Below are positions 10,643 to 20,100 of a stretch of 44,858 nucleotides of DNA, in pieces (positions within the stretch are counted from its first letter, which is position 1; every line of letters begins with the position of its first letter). Made by a program: the position numbers and the translations under genes. The notes below the pieces were generated by a model. That model did not search any database and had not been told where the DNA came from. It saw only the letters and a program-made list of their open reading frames with translations. The stretch comes from Priapulus caudatus (lineage: Eukaryota > Priapulida > Priapulimorpha > Priapulimorphida > Priapulidae): positions 5,387 through 50,244 of the forward strand of contig NW_014578928.1 of the NCBI RefSeq assembly GCF_000485595.1, in the 5' to 3' direction.

Positions 10643-10667
10643 NNNNNNNNNNNNNNNNNNNNNNNNN
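10643..10667. other. Assembly gap, 25 Ns
   Basis: Exactly 25 Ns. The sequence after the gap repeats the sequence that starts at 2874, so the gap is probably negative (an overlap), not missing DNA. Confidence 0.98.
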
Positions 10668-10774
10668 AGACACACATGCGCTCTCACACGGGAGAGAAAC
10701 CTTTTGCATGTGATACGTGTGATTATAGATGCTCTAGTATGACTCACCTCAAGGAACACAAGTGCATCGTGTAG
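10668..10774 (+). CDS. 3' end of the poly-zinc-finger gene (right copy)
   Basis: It encodes the end of one finger and the complete last finger, ending H-K-C-I-V before TAG 10772-10774. This is identical to 2874-2980, so the unusual last finger is seen twice. Confidence 0.85.
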
Positions 10775-10848
10775 CTATAGTACGTTTCGACTTTTGCCAT
10801 TCGTTGTTTGGCAATGGAATACCCTGGTTCTTTGAGTCACGGTGTAGC

Positions 10849-10988
10849 GCGAAATTTCGGACTTGCGAAATACATGATATAGGATGCGTATGCGCATGCG
10901 TCCCGACCAGAGCAATCACAGCTCGTCTTTGTGTGCGAAATTTCTGACCTGCGAAATAAATGATATAGGATGCGTATGCGCATGCGCA
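10849..10988 (+). promoter_or_regulatory. Putative NRF-1-type core promoter (right copy)
   Basis: Direct repeats lie at 10849-10900 and 10935-10986 (period 86 bp). The second overlaps TGCGCATGCGCA at 10977-10988, a full match to the NRF-1 palindrome; the first has TGCGCATGCGT at 10891-10901. ATG 11009 follows 20 bp later. NRF-1 and its homologues regulate many animal housekeeping promoters; the assignment here is by motif only. Confidence 0.6.
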
Positions 10989-11008
10989 CTTCGCATATAT
11001 GCTCAAAT

Positions 11009-11181
11009 ATGGCGACTTCCACTTCAGCTAAAATACCAGCTCAATACAAAAAAGGCCTCGGTAGAGGACGTACTTTTATTACTGAAGTCTGACAGGAACT
11101 CATTTGCTGGCCTGGATAAAGCAACGCAGGCAAAACGGTTGCACACCCTGTATGAGTATGCTAAAAACTTCGAATACGAAG
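11009..11181 (+). CDS. First exon of an unrecognised protein
   Basis: ATGGCG starts a frame that, after removal of one extra G in CTCGGTAGAG (the left copy has CTCGTAGAG), reads through about 57 codons to a donor (GAAG, then GTAAAC at 11182), ending in phase 1. The predicted peptide begins MATSTSAKIPA and has a hydrophobic and basic stretch (V-L-L-L-L-K-S-D-R-N-S-F) followed by a charged helix-like part (Q-A-K-R-L-H-T-L-Y-E-Y-A-K). I do not recognise the family. As written, neither copy is open; only the comparison of both gives the intact exon. Downstream exons were not found before the convergent minus-strand gene ends at about 13190, so they lie elsewhere or are lost. The promoter-like repeats directly upstream support a real gene start. 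Confidence 0.55.
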
Positions 11182-11840
11182 GTAAACACCACCAAGATAA
11201 ATCTCCAATAATTATTTGAGCATAATTATAAAAAACAGTATTTATGTTATGTTTTCCATAGCCCACATCCGCAGTCTTTTAATTACACATTCACAGTGAC
11301 TTCATTTTTTTCAAGGACATAATATACGGTCACAATATTTTAAGGAGTATGTCCAGTACTGGAATATTTTTCCACATATATTCCCATTTTTGTGCTACAA
11401 CCACAAGCACAACAATTAATAATTGTAATATAAAAATGATAAATGCATGATGGAATCTATGAATTTCACGGGACAAATATTCAGTGCTTACCCAGAGTAT
11501 GTCCACTGTCATGTCGTGAATGGTGGTATAGGTGGTGTCTCGTGGTAGTTATATAGATCGCTGTGGATATTCGTACACACCCGTACGAATTAGTTCTACG
11601 GATATTCTGTTTATTCGTATGTACCAGTAGAGCTGTATATATAGAAAGAGTTGCGACAATAGGAGGAGGGTCCCAGTTTTCCTTTGTCACGTTGTTCGTG
11701 GACGCCATATACTGTATCCAGCTCGATCACCCATGCTGACTGTACTGTGCTGTAGATGTAACATTAATTCAGTAGTGACAAACCTAATTTGGTTAAATCG
11801 GAGTTAAACAGCTTGTACATTACCTTTCCAGCTAACACAA
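11182..11840. other. Intron or intergenic sequence (right copy)
   Basis: Apart from the weak candidate at 11627-11708 I see only AT-rich sequence here, and no RNA gene. Confidence 0.4.
11627..11708 (-). CDS. Weak candidate first exon on the minus strand
   Basis: ATGGCGTCC (11708 downward) opens a frame starting MASTNNVTKENWDPPPI, with a possible GTACAT donor near 11627. In the left copy the start and first nine codons agree, but the frame then diverges because of a C homopolymer. There is no homology I recognise. It could be chance. Confidence 0.2.
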
Positions 11841-12040
11841 AAACGTTATTATAACGTTTTTATAACGTTATGCAACAGTTGTTATAACGTTTTTTGTAAC
11901 GTTCATATAACGTGAATGTGTAGGGTTTTTATAACGTTTTCTAAACGATTGTAAAAACGTTTTTATGTAACGTTAATATAACGAAATAAACGTTAACATA
12001 ACGTTGAAATAACGTTAGTTAATGTATTCACAATAACGTG
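11841..12040. repeat. AACGTT palindrome cluster (right copy)
   Basis: Same as 4041-4238, with 1-base differences. Confidence 0.8.
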
Positions 12041-12133
12041 ATTATAATGTGGATTTTCTACTGAAACGTAATTTGTGTATGTGCGCGTGTGTGCGTGCAT
12101 ATATATACTGTATATATAATAATTAAATAAATA

Positions 12134-12524
12134 AATACAAAAACAAATGTAAGACGTTTGTAGTTATAAATAAAACAATACGAAAAAGAAAAAATAATTA
12201 TTAAATAAATAAGTCAAGCCATATATAACCGATACGAATGCGCATAGTTTCCACAATGTCTTCCATGCTCCAATAATAATAATAACGAGATAAAGTGCGT
12301 GCGTGTAAGTCGTGCGCCCCTATAACCGTATTTACGCGTATAGCGAATAAATGATAACCACGGTATTTTCCCGCACGTATATATAATATATATAGCAGGC
12401 GAACAGCGAGCGGTAAGCCGTGTGCACGCACACGGGAGGACCGTACGTGTGATGGCGGCGGCGGCGGTATCTGCCGGCACGTTAGAGATATAAATCATCG
12501 GTCGCAACGCGAGCAGCCGACATA
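12134..12524. other. ~390 bp present only in the right copy
   Basis: Between matching flanks, this sequence replaces the (TA)n of the left copy. It is AT-rich at the left and has GC-rich stretches (a GGCGGCGGCGGCGG run near 12455) at the right. I see no gene. It is a heterozygous indel or a collapse in the left contig. Confidence 0.7.
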
Positions 12525-13189
12525 TTAATGGAAATCAAACATACTAACAAAATCAGTGTTTCCGCGAGCTGAGCATATATATATACACGTAGTGGAATTG
12601 ATTTTACGACATATACAACCTGCTGCACATACAGCATGCAATCAAGCCACAGTTCCGAAAAGTAAAATATGTTTAATCCAGTTTCAAAATACAACTTTCA
12701 ATAAAAACGACATGATTTACAACTATACATATATATATTATCCTCAATATCAACATCAAAACATCAAAGTTGTAAAATTTATAATGAAATATTCGACTAT
12801 CCTAATCTGCGTATATATGCACACATAACTACAATACACAGTGTTAATTTCTGAATACAAACATTCCAGATAAACATTATTATTATATACTACTATACAC
12901 ATATACATATGAAATCACGAACCTTCCTATATAATAATTTCAGAAATTAATAAAAGCATAATTACGATCAAGAGCTAATAATACCTATATAACTAGGAGC
13001 TGAGCTATAATAAGGTATTATTAGCTCTCGTTACTATACATATAGTGATAATTCCTGAATAAGCATTCTAGGTAAACATCATTATTTATACATAGATAGA
13101 TAGATAGATAGACAGATAGATTAACACAAACACATCTATTGTATCAATCTCTCTCTGTGTGTGTATATATACATAAACTTCTTGGGCTT
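12525..13189. other. AT-rich intergenic sequence with hairpin and GATA run
   Basis: No coding signal. It contains the right copies of the 15-bp hairpin (about 12971-13026) and of the TAGATAGA run (about 13093-13125). Confidence 0.5.
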
Positions 13190-13200
13190 TTTATTTTATT
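13190..13200 (-). terminator. Polyadenylation signal of the minus-strand zinc-finger gene
   Basis: Two overlapping AATAAA hexamers on the minus strand (AATAAAATAAA) lie about 96 nt beyond the TGA TGA stop of the last exon. Confidence 0.6.
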
Positions 13201-13295
13201 ATCTACTCTGTATCATGCCTCCCCTACTCTTTCTCTATGTGTATCTCTCTGTGTGCGTGTGTGTCTCTCTCTCTCCACCTCCCCACATCTCCTCA

Positions 13296-13888
13296 TCACT
13301 GGTGGTTCGGTGATGGAGATGGCTTGGTATCCCATGTGATGCAACTAATCTGTTTCACAGAAACAAAACGTACCAAATGTACGTACGCATGTATATCATA
13401 CATAATATTATCTCTCTCTATATATCTCTATATATGTAATATCATCTGTTAATCATATAGTGATAAAGATTTCTGCATAAATATTCTGCGACTGTGAAAT
13501 ATAGAACTAAAAGTACAGTTTAGTATAGCTATAGGCAGTATAGGTTATTTCATTATCTTCAACTGCTTCACTCATTTGTAACACTATACATACGTCCACT
13601 CCACTGCTTTCTAGTTCAGCAGTCAGCTTCTCTTCAGCTGGAGCATGAGAGTTCAGAAGTTTCCCATGCGAGGCAACTCCAGTCTGTTCCAAAAGAGAGC
13701 ACGCCAGCCAGTATGAATACATAATCATGTAGGCGCACTCGAATCGGCTGGTAGTGACTCGTCACTCACATACACACACGCACGCACGCACACACACTCG
13801 ATACATACTCAGCCCGGTCTGCCCAGATCGACTGCATTGTCATAACTTTTTGTAGCCAATGCACACACGCGGCCGCGCGCGCGCACGC

Positions 13889-13921
<33 letters not shown>

Positions 13922-16584
13922 CGCGCGCGCGCGCGTACTGCAGTACAGTGCTTATACATATGCCAACTGTAATGCAGCCTGTCCGGAGGCAATTTACTTC
14001 TAGCCATAATTCATGAACTGAAACAATATGATAACACATAAGCTAACCAGAAAAACTCGTATAATAACTATTATGAGAAGTAATACAACACATATTTACC
14101 TTGGTCCAGTACTTGTTCCTCGACACCCGGCTCGCGTGCAATTCGAAGACTACTGACCGTTACGTTCCCACTCGTACTCGCGAATCGGGCGTCCGCTGTG
14201 AGTTACGCACGCTATGCGTAGGAATTTCGCTTGACGGTCGTGTGAATGATGACTCACATGCGTCTTCGCGTGGATGCCGAGCTGAGTAAATGAGACGCCG
14301 CACGTCTCGCAGACACGTGGCTCGACGAGGTACTCGCAGCCGTGGCAGCCGGCTGAATGGGGTGGTAGGATAGGTTTACTAGGCACTTCTAATTTTAACA
14401 TATATTTTACGATATATTAAAGAATGATGCAAAAACCCTAAAAAGTGCCCTAACCCTAACCCTAACCCTAACCCTGACCCTAATTAAATTTAAAATATAT
14501 GTTAAAATTAGAAGTGCCTAGTAAACATATCCTACCACCCCTTTCAGCCGGCTGCGCAGCCGTGGATGCGGTACACGCGCGCCGCCGTGCCCGACGCCGC
14601 ACACGCGTACCGCAGCAGCAGGTCCGTGCGGCAGCCGGCTGAAAGGGGTGGTAGGATATGTTTACTAGGCACTTCTAATTTTAACATATATTTTAAATTT
14701 AATTAGGGTCAGGGTTAGGGTTAGGGTTAGGATTAAGGCACTTTTTAGGGATTTTGCATCATTCTTTAATATATCGTAAAATATATGTTAAAATTAGAAG
14801 TGCCTAGTAAACATATCCTATCACCTCTTTCAGCCGGCTGCCGTCCTCGCACACGCACCCGCACGAGTGCGCGCGTTGCTGCCGCCGATTCGCGTAGTCT
14901 TTCAGCCAGTTGCTGCACGCGTGCCAGCGGCAGCGGCGTGTTCGACGACGACGCCGCGAAGCTGGAGCGTCACGCGCGCCTGCACGAGCGCACGCCGTTC
15001 GAGTGCGAGTACTGCCGTCGCGTGTGCGCGCGCAAGGACGCAGCCGGGTGCGGGTGCGTGTGCGAGGACGCGTGCAGCTCGAACGCCGTCCCGTCTATGA
15101 AGATCTGCAGGCAGCGGCGGTACTGCGCGGCCGCGTTCTGCGCGATCGAGCGCAGGCCCTCGCAGACGACCGCGTGCGCCGTCAACCGCTTCTCGAGAAC
15201 GAACGTCTGCTCGCAGGTGACGCACGCGAACCTCCGCTCGTGCGTCGCCGCCAGATGGCGCAGCAGGTAGAGCTCGTTCACGAAGCGATCGCCGCAGATC
15301 TCGCAGCGGAAAGCCTCGCCGTCTTCACGGCGGCAGGAGTGGTCCGTCATCGCGGGTCTCGTCGCGAAACACGCGTGGCACGTCTCGCAGGTGTTGGCAA
15401 ATTTAATTAAAATTTTTTTTTTTAGGGTTAGGGTTAGGGTTACGGTTTTTTGTGTGCCTAGTAGTCATATCCTAAGTGCCTAGTAGTCATATCATATCGC
15501 ATCTATCTGCCGGGTGCCGTCTCGCAGTAGTACGCGCCCGACGCATCGTGGCAAGTCGTGTGGCGATCGAGCAGCCGCTGGTTCGCGAACGTCTTCGGGC
15601 AGTCGGCGCAGAAGAACGACCCCGAACTGGCGCTGGCCTCGCACAGATGGTTCTGCAACTTCTCCTGGCATAGGAACGTGAGCTGGCTGAGCTGGCAGTC
15701 GGCGCAGGTGAATTCTACGACGGGGTTATCGAGGGCGTGCACTCCCGCTGAGCCTGGGTCTCATGGTTGCATCACAGATGTTACACGTGCAATTCACATC
15801 CGCCATGTTATCACTGACGCGTCCTGAGTTTGGTACGAGTTCTTCAGTAGAGTCGTTTTGCTCACCTTCTTCGTCCATTTCTTCTCTATGCTTAGCTTCT
15901 GAGATTACTCCTACTTCGTTGACGCATTCGTCGTCGAGTTCACACATTGAGAGCACCGGAGTAAAGTTTGCAGAATCACTCCGCTCGAAACGTTTTGTGT
16001 CTTCGTCGAAGAACCGTTTTGGTTTCACGTTTCTGCGCCTGGACCTTGGAATATAACTAGTTGAGGGAGCTTCAGAGCTATCAACAGTGGAGTTACTTTG
16101 TTTAGGTGTTAGGGGGTCAGTCGGTTCTGCCTCTTCGCTCACTGCTGGAGAGTTGTCCAATTCTTTATCCGTTGCAGATGGAAGTTCAGAGCCTTCTTCA
16201 ACCTCAGGGTTCTTCTGTGACACAAAATAGTTCGATTAGTGTTTGGATTTTTATGATAACTAATAAAGATCATTAGAGTAAAACATAAAATGTTGCAGTA
16301 ATTCAAATTGAAACTCAACAAATAGAAGCCAAATATAAAACTACTGTGTAGGTGTGTTTCTTTGTAAACAATCAAGTAGAGTACTACTACTGTAATATTA
16401 TTATCATTGTATGATTAAAAATTACTCGTAACACCGTATATTACCTGTTTTCTTTTCGTGAATGTACCATGAACATTCCTGAGGTGAGCAACAAAATCAG
16501 GCCTTGTTGGAGAAACCACATTACATTTCTTGCAGTAAATGTTGAAATTATGAAGATTAAATTTCGGGCGTGGGGCTTTCTTCA
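13296..16584 (-). CDS. Split multi-zinc-finger gene with alternating C2HC and C2H2 fingers
   Basis: Exons on the minus strand: 16584-16445 (acceptor TTTCAG, donor GTAATA), one C2H2 finger; from 16214 (acceptor GTGTCACAG) an acidic Ser/Thr/Glu-rich linker, then finger pieces to 15518; finger coding 15390-15069; an inverted piece (14865-15047); 14621-14566; 14335-14100, with donor GTAAAT after W-T-K; 13683-13594, 90 bp with donor GTATGT; last exon 13349-13296, stop TGA TGA. All definable junctions keep phase (exon 1 enters with two split-codon bases, the others are phase 0). Fingers 3 to 11 alternate: final ligand Cys (H-L-C, H-S-C, H-A-V-V-C, H-A-C) in odd ones, His in even ones. The protein is presumably nuclear and nucleic-acid binding; I do not recognise the family. 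A one-base shift near 15765 (in both copies), a TAG in the inverted piece and three TIR insertions mean the locus may be a pseudogene. No start codon was found upstream of 16584; the gypsy LTR lies only ~265 bp away. Confidence 0.6.
14346..14555. mobile_element. Non-autonomous TIR element with CCCTAA array, 10-bp target duplication
   Basis: It is flanked by GCAGCCGTGG (14336-14345 and 14556-14565). It begins CAGCCGGCTGAATGGGGTGG and ends with the inverted complement CACCCCTTTCAGCCGGCTG. Inverted arms of about 60 bp include GTGCCTAGTAAAC and TTAAAATTAGAAG. The centre holds four or five CCCTAA units. Removing the element and one duplication restores an uninterrupted finger reading frame across 14566 and 14335. 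The 9-11 bp duplications recall Mutator-like elements; no transposase is visible here. Confidence 0.8.
14632..14841. mobile_element. Second copy of the same TIR element, array in the other orientation
   Basis: It has the same CAGCCGGCTG ends and arms, with the TTAGGG array on the plus strand. On the left it follows GTCCGTGCGG (14622-14631). The best partner duplication, GTCCTTGCGC (8 of 10 identical), is found on the minus strand at the far end of the neighbouring inverted segment (about 15031-15040). This ties the inversion to this insertion. Confidence 0.75.
14842..15070. other. Inverted piece of finger exon between 23-bp inverted repeats
   Basis: The 23-bp sequence at 14842-14864 is the exact reverse complement of 15048-15070. 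The DNA between encodes fingers on the plus strand (C-A-R-C-C-R-R-F; L-E-R-H-A-R-L-H; C-E-Y-C-R-R-V-C), while both flanks encode fingers of the same gene on the minus strand. An in-frame TAG occurs after R-R-F-A. Both contig copies show the same arrangement. Confidence 0.7.
15391..15517. mobile_element. Short relative of the TTAGGG TIR elements
   Basis: The 10-bp duplication CGTCTCGCAG lies at 15381-15390 and 15518-15527. The insert has AAATTTAATTA, a T run, three TTAGGG-like units and two GTGCCTAGTAGTCATATC motifs, which also occur in the arms of the other two elements. It splits a finger between C-E-T and C-H-A-C; excision restores the finger. Confidence 0.75.
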
Positions 16585-16849
16585 CTGAAATAATCCATAT
16601 TTATAGATAAAATGTGAATAAAATAATTGCGTATTATAAAGTAATTTTAACCATACACAATATGGAAAACCTTTGTCAACTTAACTGCCATATTGAGTTT
16701 ATACATTCTTTAACATATACGGTAGAAAATGCATCTTCCCCACAGTAGGTATGAGCATGTGGGTGTCCGGTCAACTCAGTTCATCTGCCTACTCGGTTAG
16801 CCGGCGAACCGAGCTGAGCAATCTCGAGATCGGTGAGCTCGGGTCACAA

Positions 16850-16941
16850 TGCTTGGTTATGTAACCGCCATGATAGAAGGCTGTATTTATTCATAACATA
16901 GAGGGCAGCACCTGCTGGTACTGTGTAAACCATACATGACA
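16850..16941 (-). mobile_element. Candidate 3' LTR and polypurine tract of gypsy copy B
   Basis: On the minus strand, after the pol stop at 17153, a purine-rich AACAAAGGGAGA (16942-16954) abuts TGTCATG at 16941. A TGAATAAATAC segment lies inside, and a plausible CA end lies near 16850. A length near 90 bp would be short, but mag-type elements are known for very short LTRs. No matching 5' LTR is present upstream of any gag in the window, so the call rests on position and motifs only. Confidence 0.35.
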
Positions 16942-17152
16942 TCTCCCTTTGTTTTACATGATACTGTATCTAAAACTGCACTGTACTATCCAAATACAAT
17001 CAAACAAATATTATAATTAACACAGGTAATTTTCTAATCTCTGGTTGATCGATTATATAGCTTGTTACACTGACATAATTAAACTTTCCATTTTAAACAC
17101 CATTCAGAGATTCATGACACATATGCTTCATTCATTTAGTGCAATAGCTTAA

Positions 17153-20100
17153 CTATTCATAGTCACGAAGATAGGCAGGTTTCCTAGTGATTCTACCAGA
17201 ACGCCTAACCTGCTGTTTTGCATCACCACTAGCACTAACTTGGGTTCTCAAAACTAGAATTAATTCGCTGGGAACTCCGATCTTCCACCGTGTTTTGCAT
17301 CTCTTCCTCAGTTTCATGATCTGGTTCAGGTACTGTCTGTTCTCCAGTTTGAATAATGTTTCTACGGTTCCTGCGCAACTGTTTCCCGTGGACGTCTATG
17401 ATGTACGAACGGTTTTGTGCGTCGTAGACATGATTCACCTTTGCAGGTTCCCATGACGTTCTCTCTGTTTTCCTGTACCTAACGACTTCTCCTGGTGTTA
17501 GTTGAGTCAACGGCTTAGTTGTTTTGTAGTAGTGTTTCTTGTAGACTTTTTGCCGAGCCTTTAGACGTGCATGGTCTTCACCAGACAAGTCTACTGATTT
17601 CCGTTTCAGGACTGCTTTTGTGACTGGCAACCTCGTTTTCAGCCTGCGGCCCATGAGTCACTGTGACAGGCTTTTGTCAACACCCTCTAGCATGGGCGTA
17701 AATCCCGGGGGGATGGGGGGAATGCATCCCCCCGCTCTTGAAGGAGGGGGGATGGCCTGTACAAATATTCCCCCTGAGATTAAAAAAAACTCCTTCTTCC
17801 GTGCCCCACTTGAAAGTTCAGCTAACTATGATAATTTGGAGACATGGGCAGACCTAAATCATTTCAATTACTGCAGGGGCGTGTACAGGGGGGAGGGGTC
17901 CAGGGGGTCCGGACCCCCCCCCTGCATTGCGCAGAAAACGCATCTGAGGGGTCTAATTTCAAAAGAATTCTGGGGGAGCGGCCCCACCACCCCCCTTCGC
18001 GTGCATATCCCCCCCACTCCTCGTACAGATTTACGCCCCTGCCCTCTAGTGGCGTATCCCGATATGCCATCAAGGCCAGATATATATCACCACCAACTCT
18101 TCTGCTTTCTTCAGCATGTTTTTTACGGTTTGTACATAGCGCTCGGCTTGTCCATTCGACTGGGGATAACGCGGGCTTGACGTGTCATATACAAAACCCA
18201 GTCCTTCGCATAGTCTCTGAACTCTTTGCTAGAAAACTGCAGTCCGTTGTCGCTGAAGACGGTGTCTGGTATCCCGTGACGTGCAAATATAGATTTGAAT
18301 GCATTGATTGTCGCTCTACTCTGCTCGTTGTCAAGCAGTACTATTTCCGGATACTTCGAATAGTAATCGACACAGATTAAGTAGTCTCGCTAACGGGAAA
18401 TGAAATAGGTCCGCACCTACTTCTGCCACGCGACGATCTGGTATCCCGTGTGGTATCAATGACTCTTTACAGTTTGCTCTGCGGTTTTCTAAGCACACTT
18501 TGCAACGAGTGATCATCTGCTCAATATCATCATTCATGCTCGGCCAATACAGCAGATCGCGAGCACGGCGTTTACATTTAACCATCTCTAGGTGGGATTC
18601 ATGGATGATCTCCAGCATTTCATGGCGTATAATTTTGAAGGCACTATGATGCGTTGCCCTCGGTACGCGATTCTATCGATAACTGTGATCTCATCTCGAT
18701 ATGTCTTATATCTGCCCAGTTCTGGATCAATATGGCGCTTGCTTGTCGGCCTTCCAGTCATGACTGCCGCATGCAGTTTCTGCCAACACTGGATCAGATT
18801 GGGTTGCTTCCCAGAAACTGTTCAGGCGTTGCGGTTGTGATCGTAGATGTTCCTCAATACTACAAACTTTAACTCCTGGCAGTGAACCTTTTCATTGAGA
18901 CAGGCACGACTGAGTGCATCTGCAACATGCATCTCTTTTCCAGGTTTGTACACAATTTTGAACTGGTACTTTCGCAGTGTCATGCACATGCCTTGAAGTC
19001 GTGGCTAATTCGATAAATCGGCTTCGCACATATCGAGATCAGTGGTTTTATGGTCCGTTCAATAATGACTTTGCGACCATATATGTATTCATGAAACTTC
19101 TGCGTTCCAAATACAACTGCGAGTAGTTCACGTTTGATTTGCGCATATCGTTGTTTGCGTGTTCATTCATCGCTCTTGATGCATATGCGACTGGTCTCTC
19201 GTCTGCAGTAACACCGCACCCAGTCCAAACGAACTCGCAATCCACTGATAATGTGACAGGTTCTCGTTGTCAAACAATTTCAAGACAGGAGCTTCGGACA
19301 CTAGCTTCTTTGTTTTCTCAAAACTAGCTCGTTGTGTGGCTTCCCAGTGCCACGCAACGTCTTTACGTGTAAGCTGCCGCAGAGGTTCTGTTACCTCTGA
19401 CAGATTTGGAAGAAAACTTTCCCAAATACTGTACCATGCCCAGGAATCGCATCACCTGCACTTTTTGTCCTCTAGTTCTGCATTTGCGTGACTGCCCTGA
19501 TTTTCTCTGGGTCTGCTTTAAGTCCTTCTTTACGATGATGTCGCCGCAATAGTTCACTTCCTGTTCCAGTAGTGTAAGTTTGCTACCATTAAGTGTGATG
19601 CCATTGTCACGCGATGTTTGCAGCATATCTCGACATGCAGCATTGTGTTCATCCACTGTATTACCCCATACAAGGACATCATCTACGATACATGCTACAT
19701 GTGCCAGTCCTCGTAGATCTCATTCATCTTTTAACAGAAGACCTCTGGTACGGAACGGATCCGAACGGTAAACGAGGAACCGATATCTCCCGAACGGAGT
19801 ATTGAATGTCGTCAATTCGAGCTTTCTTTGTCCGAGAACGATTTGCCAAAATCCCGAAGTAGCATCAAACCTTGAGAAATACTTCGCGTTTGCACACTTG
19901 GTTGCAATTTCATCGATAGTCGCCATAGGATAGTGTTCACGCCGAATCACGCGATTGAGATAGATCGGATCAAGGCAAATACGTAACTTTGCCATTGGGT
20001 TTTGTTGACTATCACGCAACTGCTTACCCAATCGGTGGGCTCATCAACCTTGACGATGACCTCTAGCCCCGCCATTTGATCCAGTTCATCTTTGAACCTA

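Larger units (their letters stand above)
10668..18780 (+). repeat. Right copy of the duplicated block, beginning at the gap
   Basis: Matches 2874-10642. It is about 345 bp longer, mostly because of 12134-12524. It starts inside the zinc-finger array and continues past the point where the left contig stops, into the rest of the gypsy element. Confidence 0.9.

Noticed and set aside
12201-12507. Minus-strand frames in the 390-bp right-copy-only segment, one ending after a short M-E-D-I-V-E-T peptide
   Set aside because: No splice sites in phase, no counterpart in the left copy, and low-complexity Leu and Ala runs.
2874-18780. True tandem gene duplication of the finger gene and its neighbours
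   Set aside because: The boundary coincides with the N gap and the differences are indel-type, so an assembly overlap is more likely.
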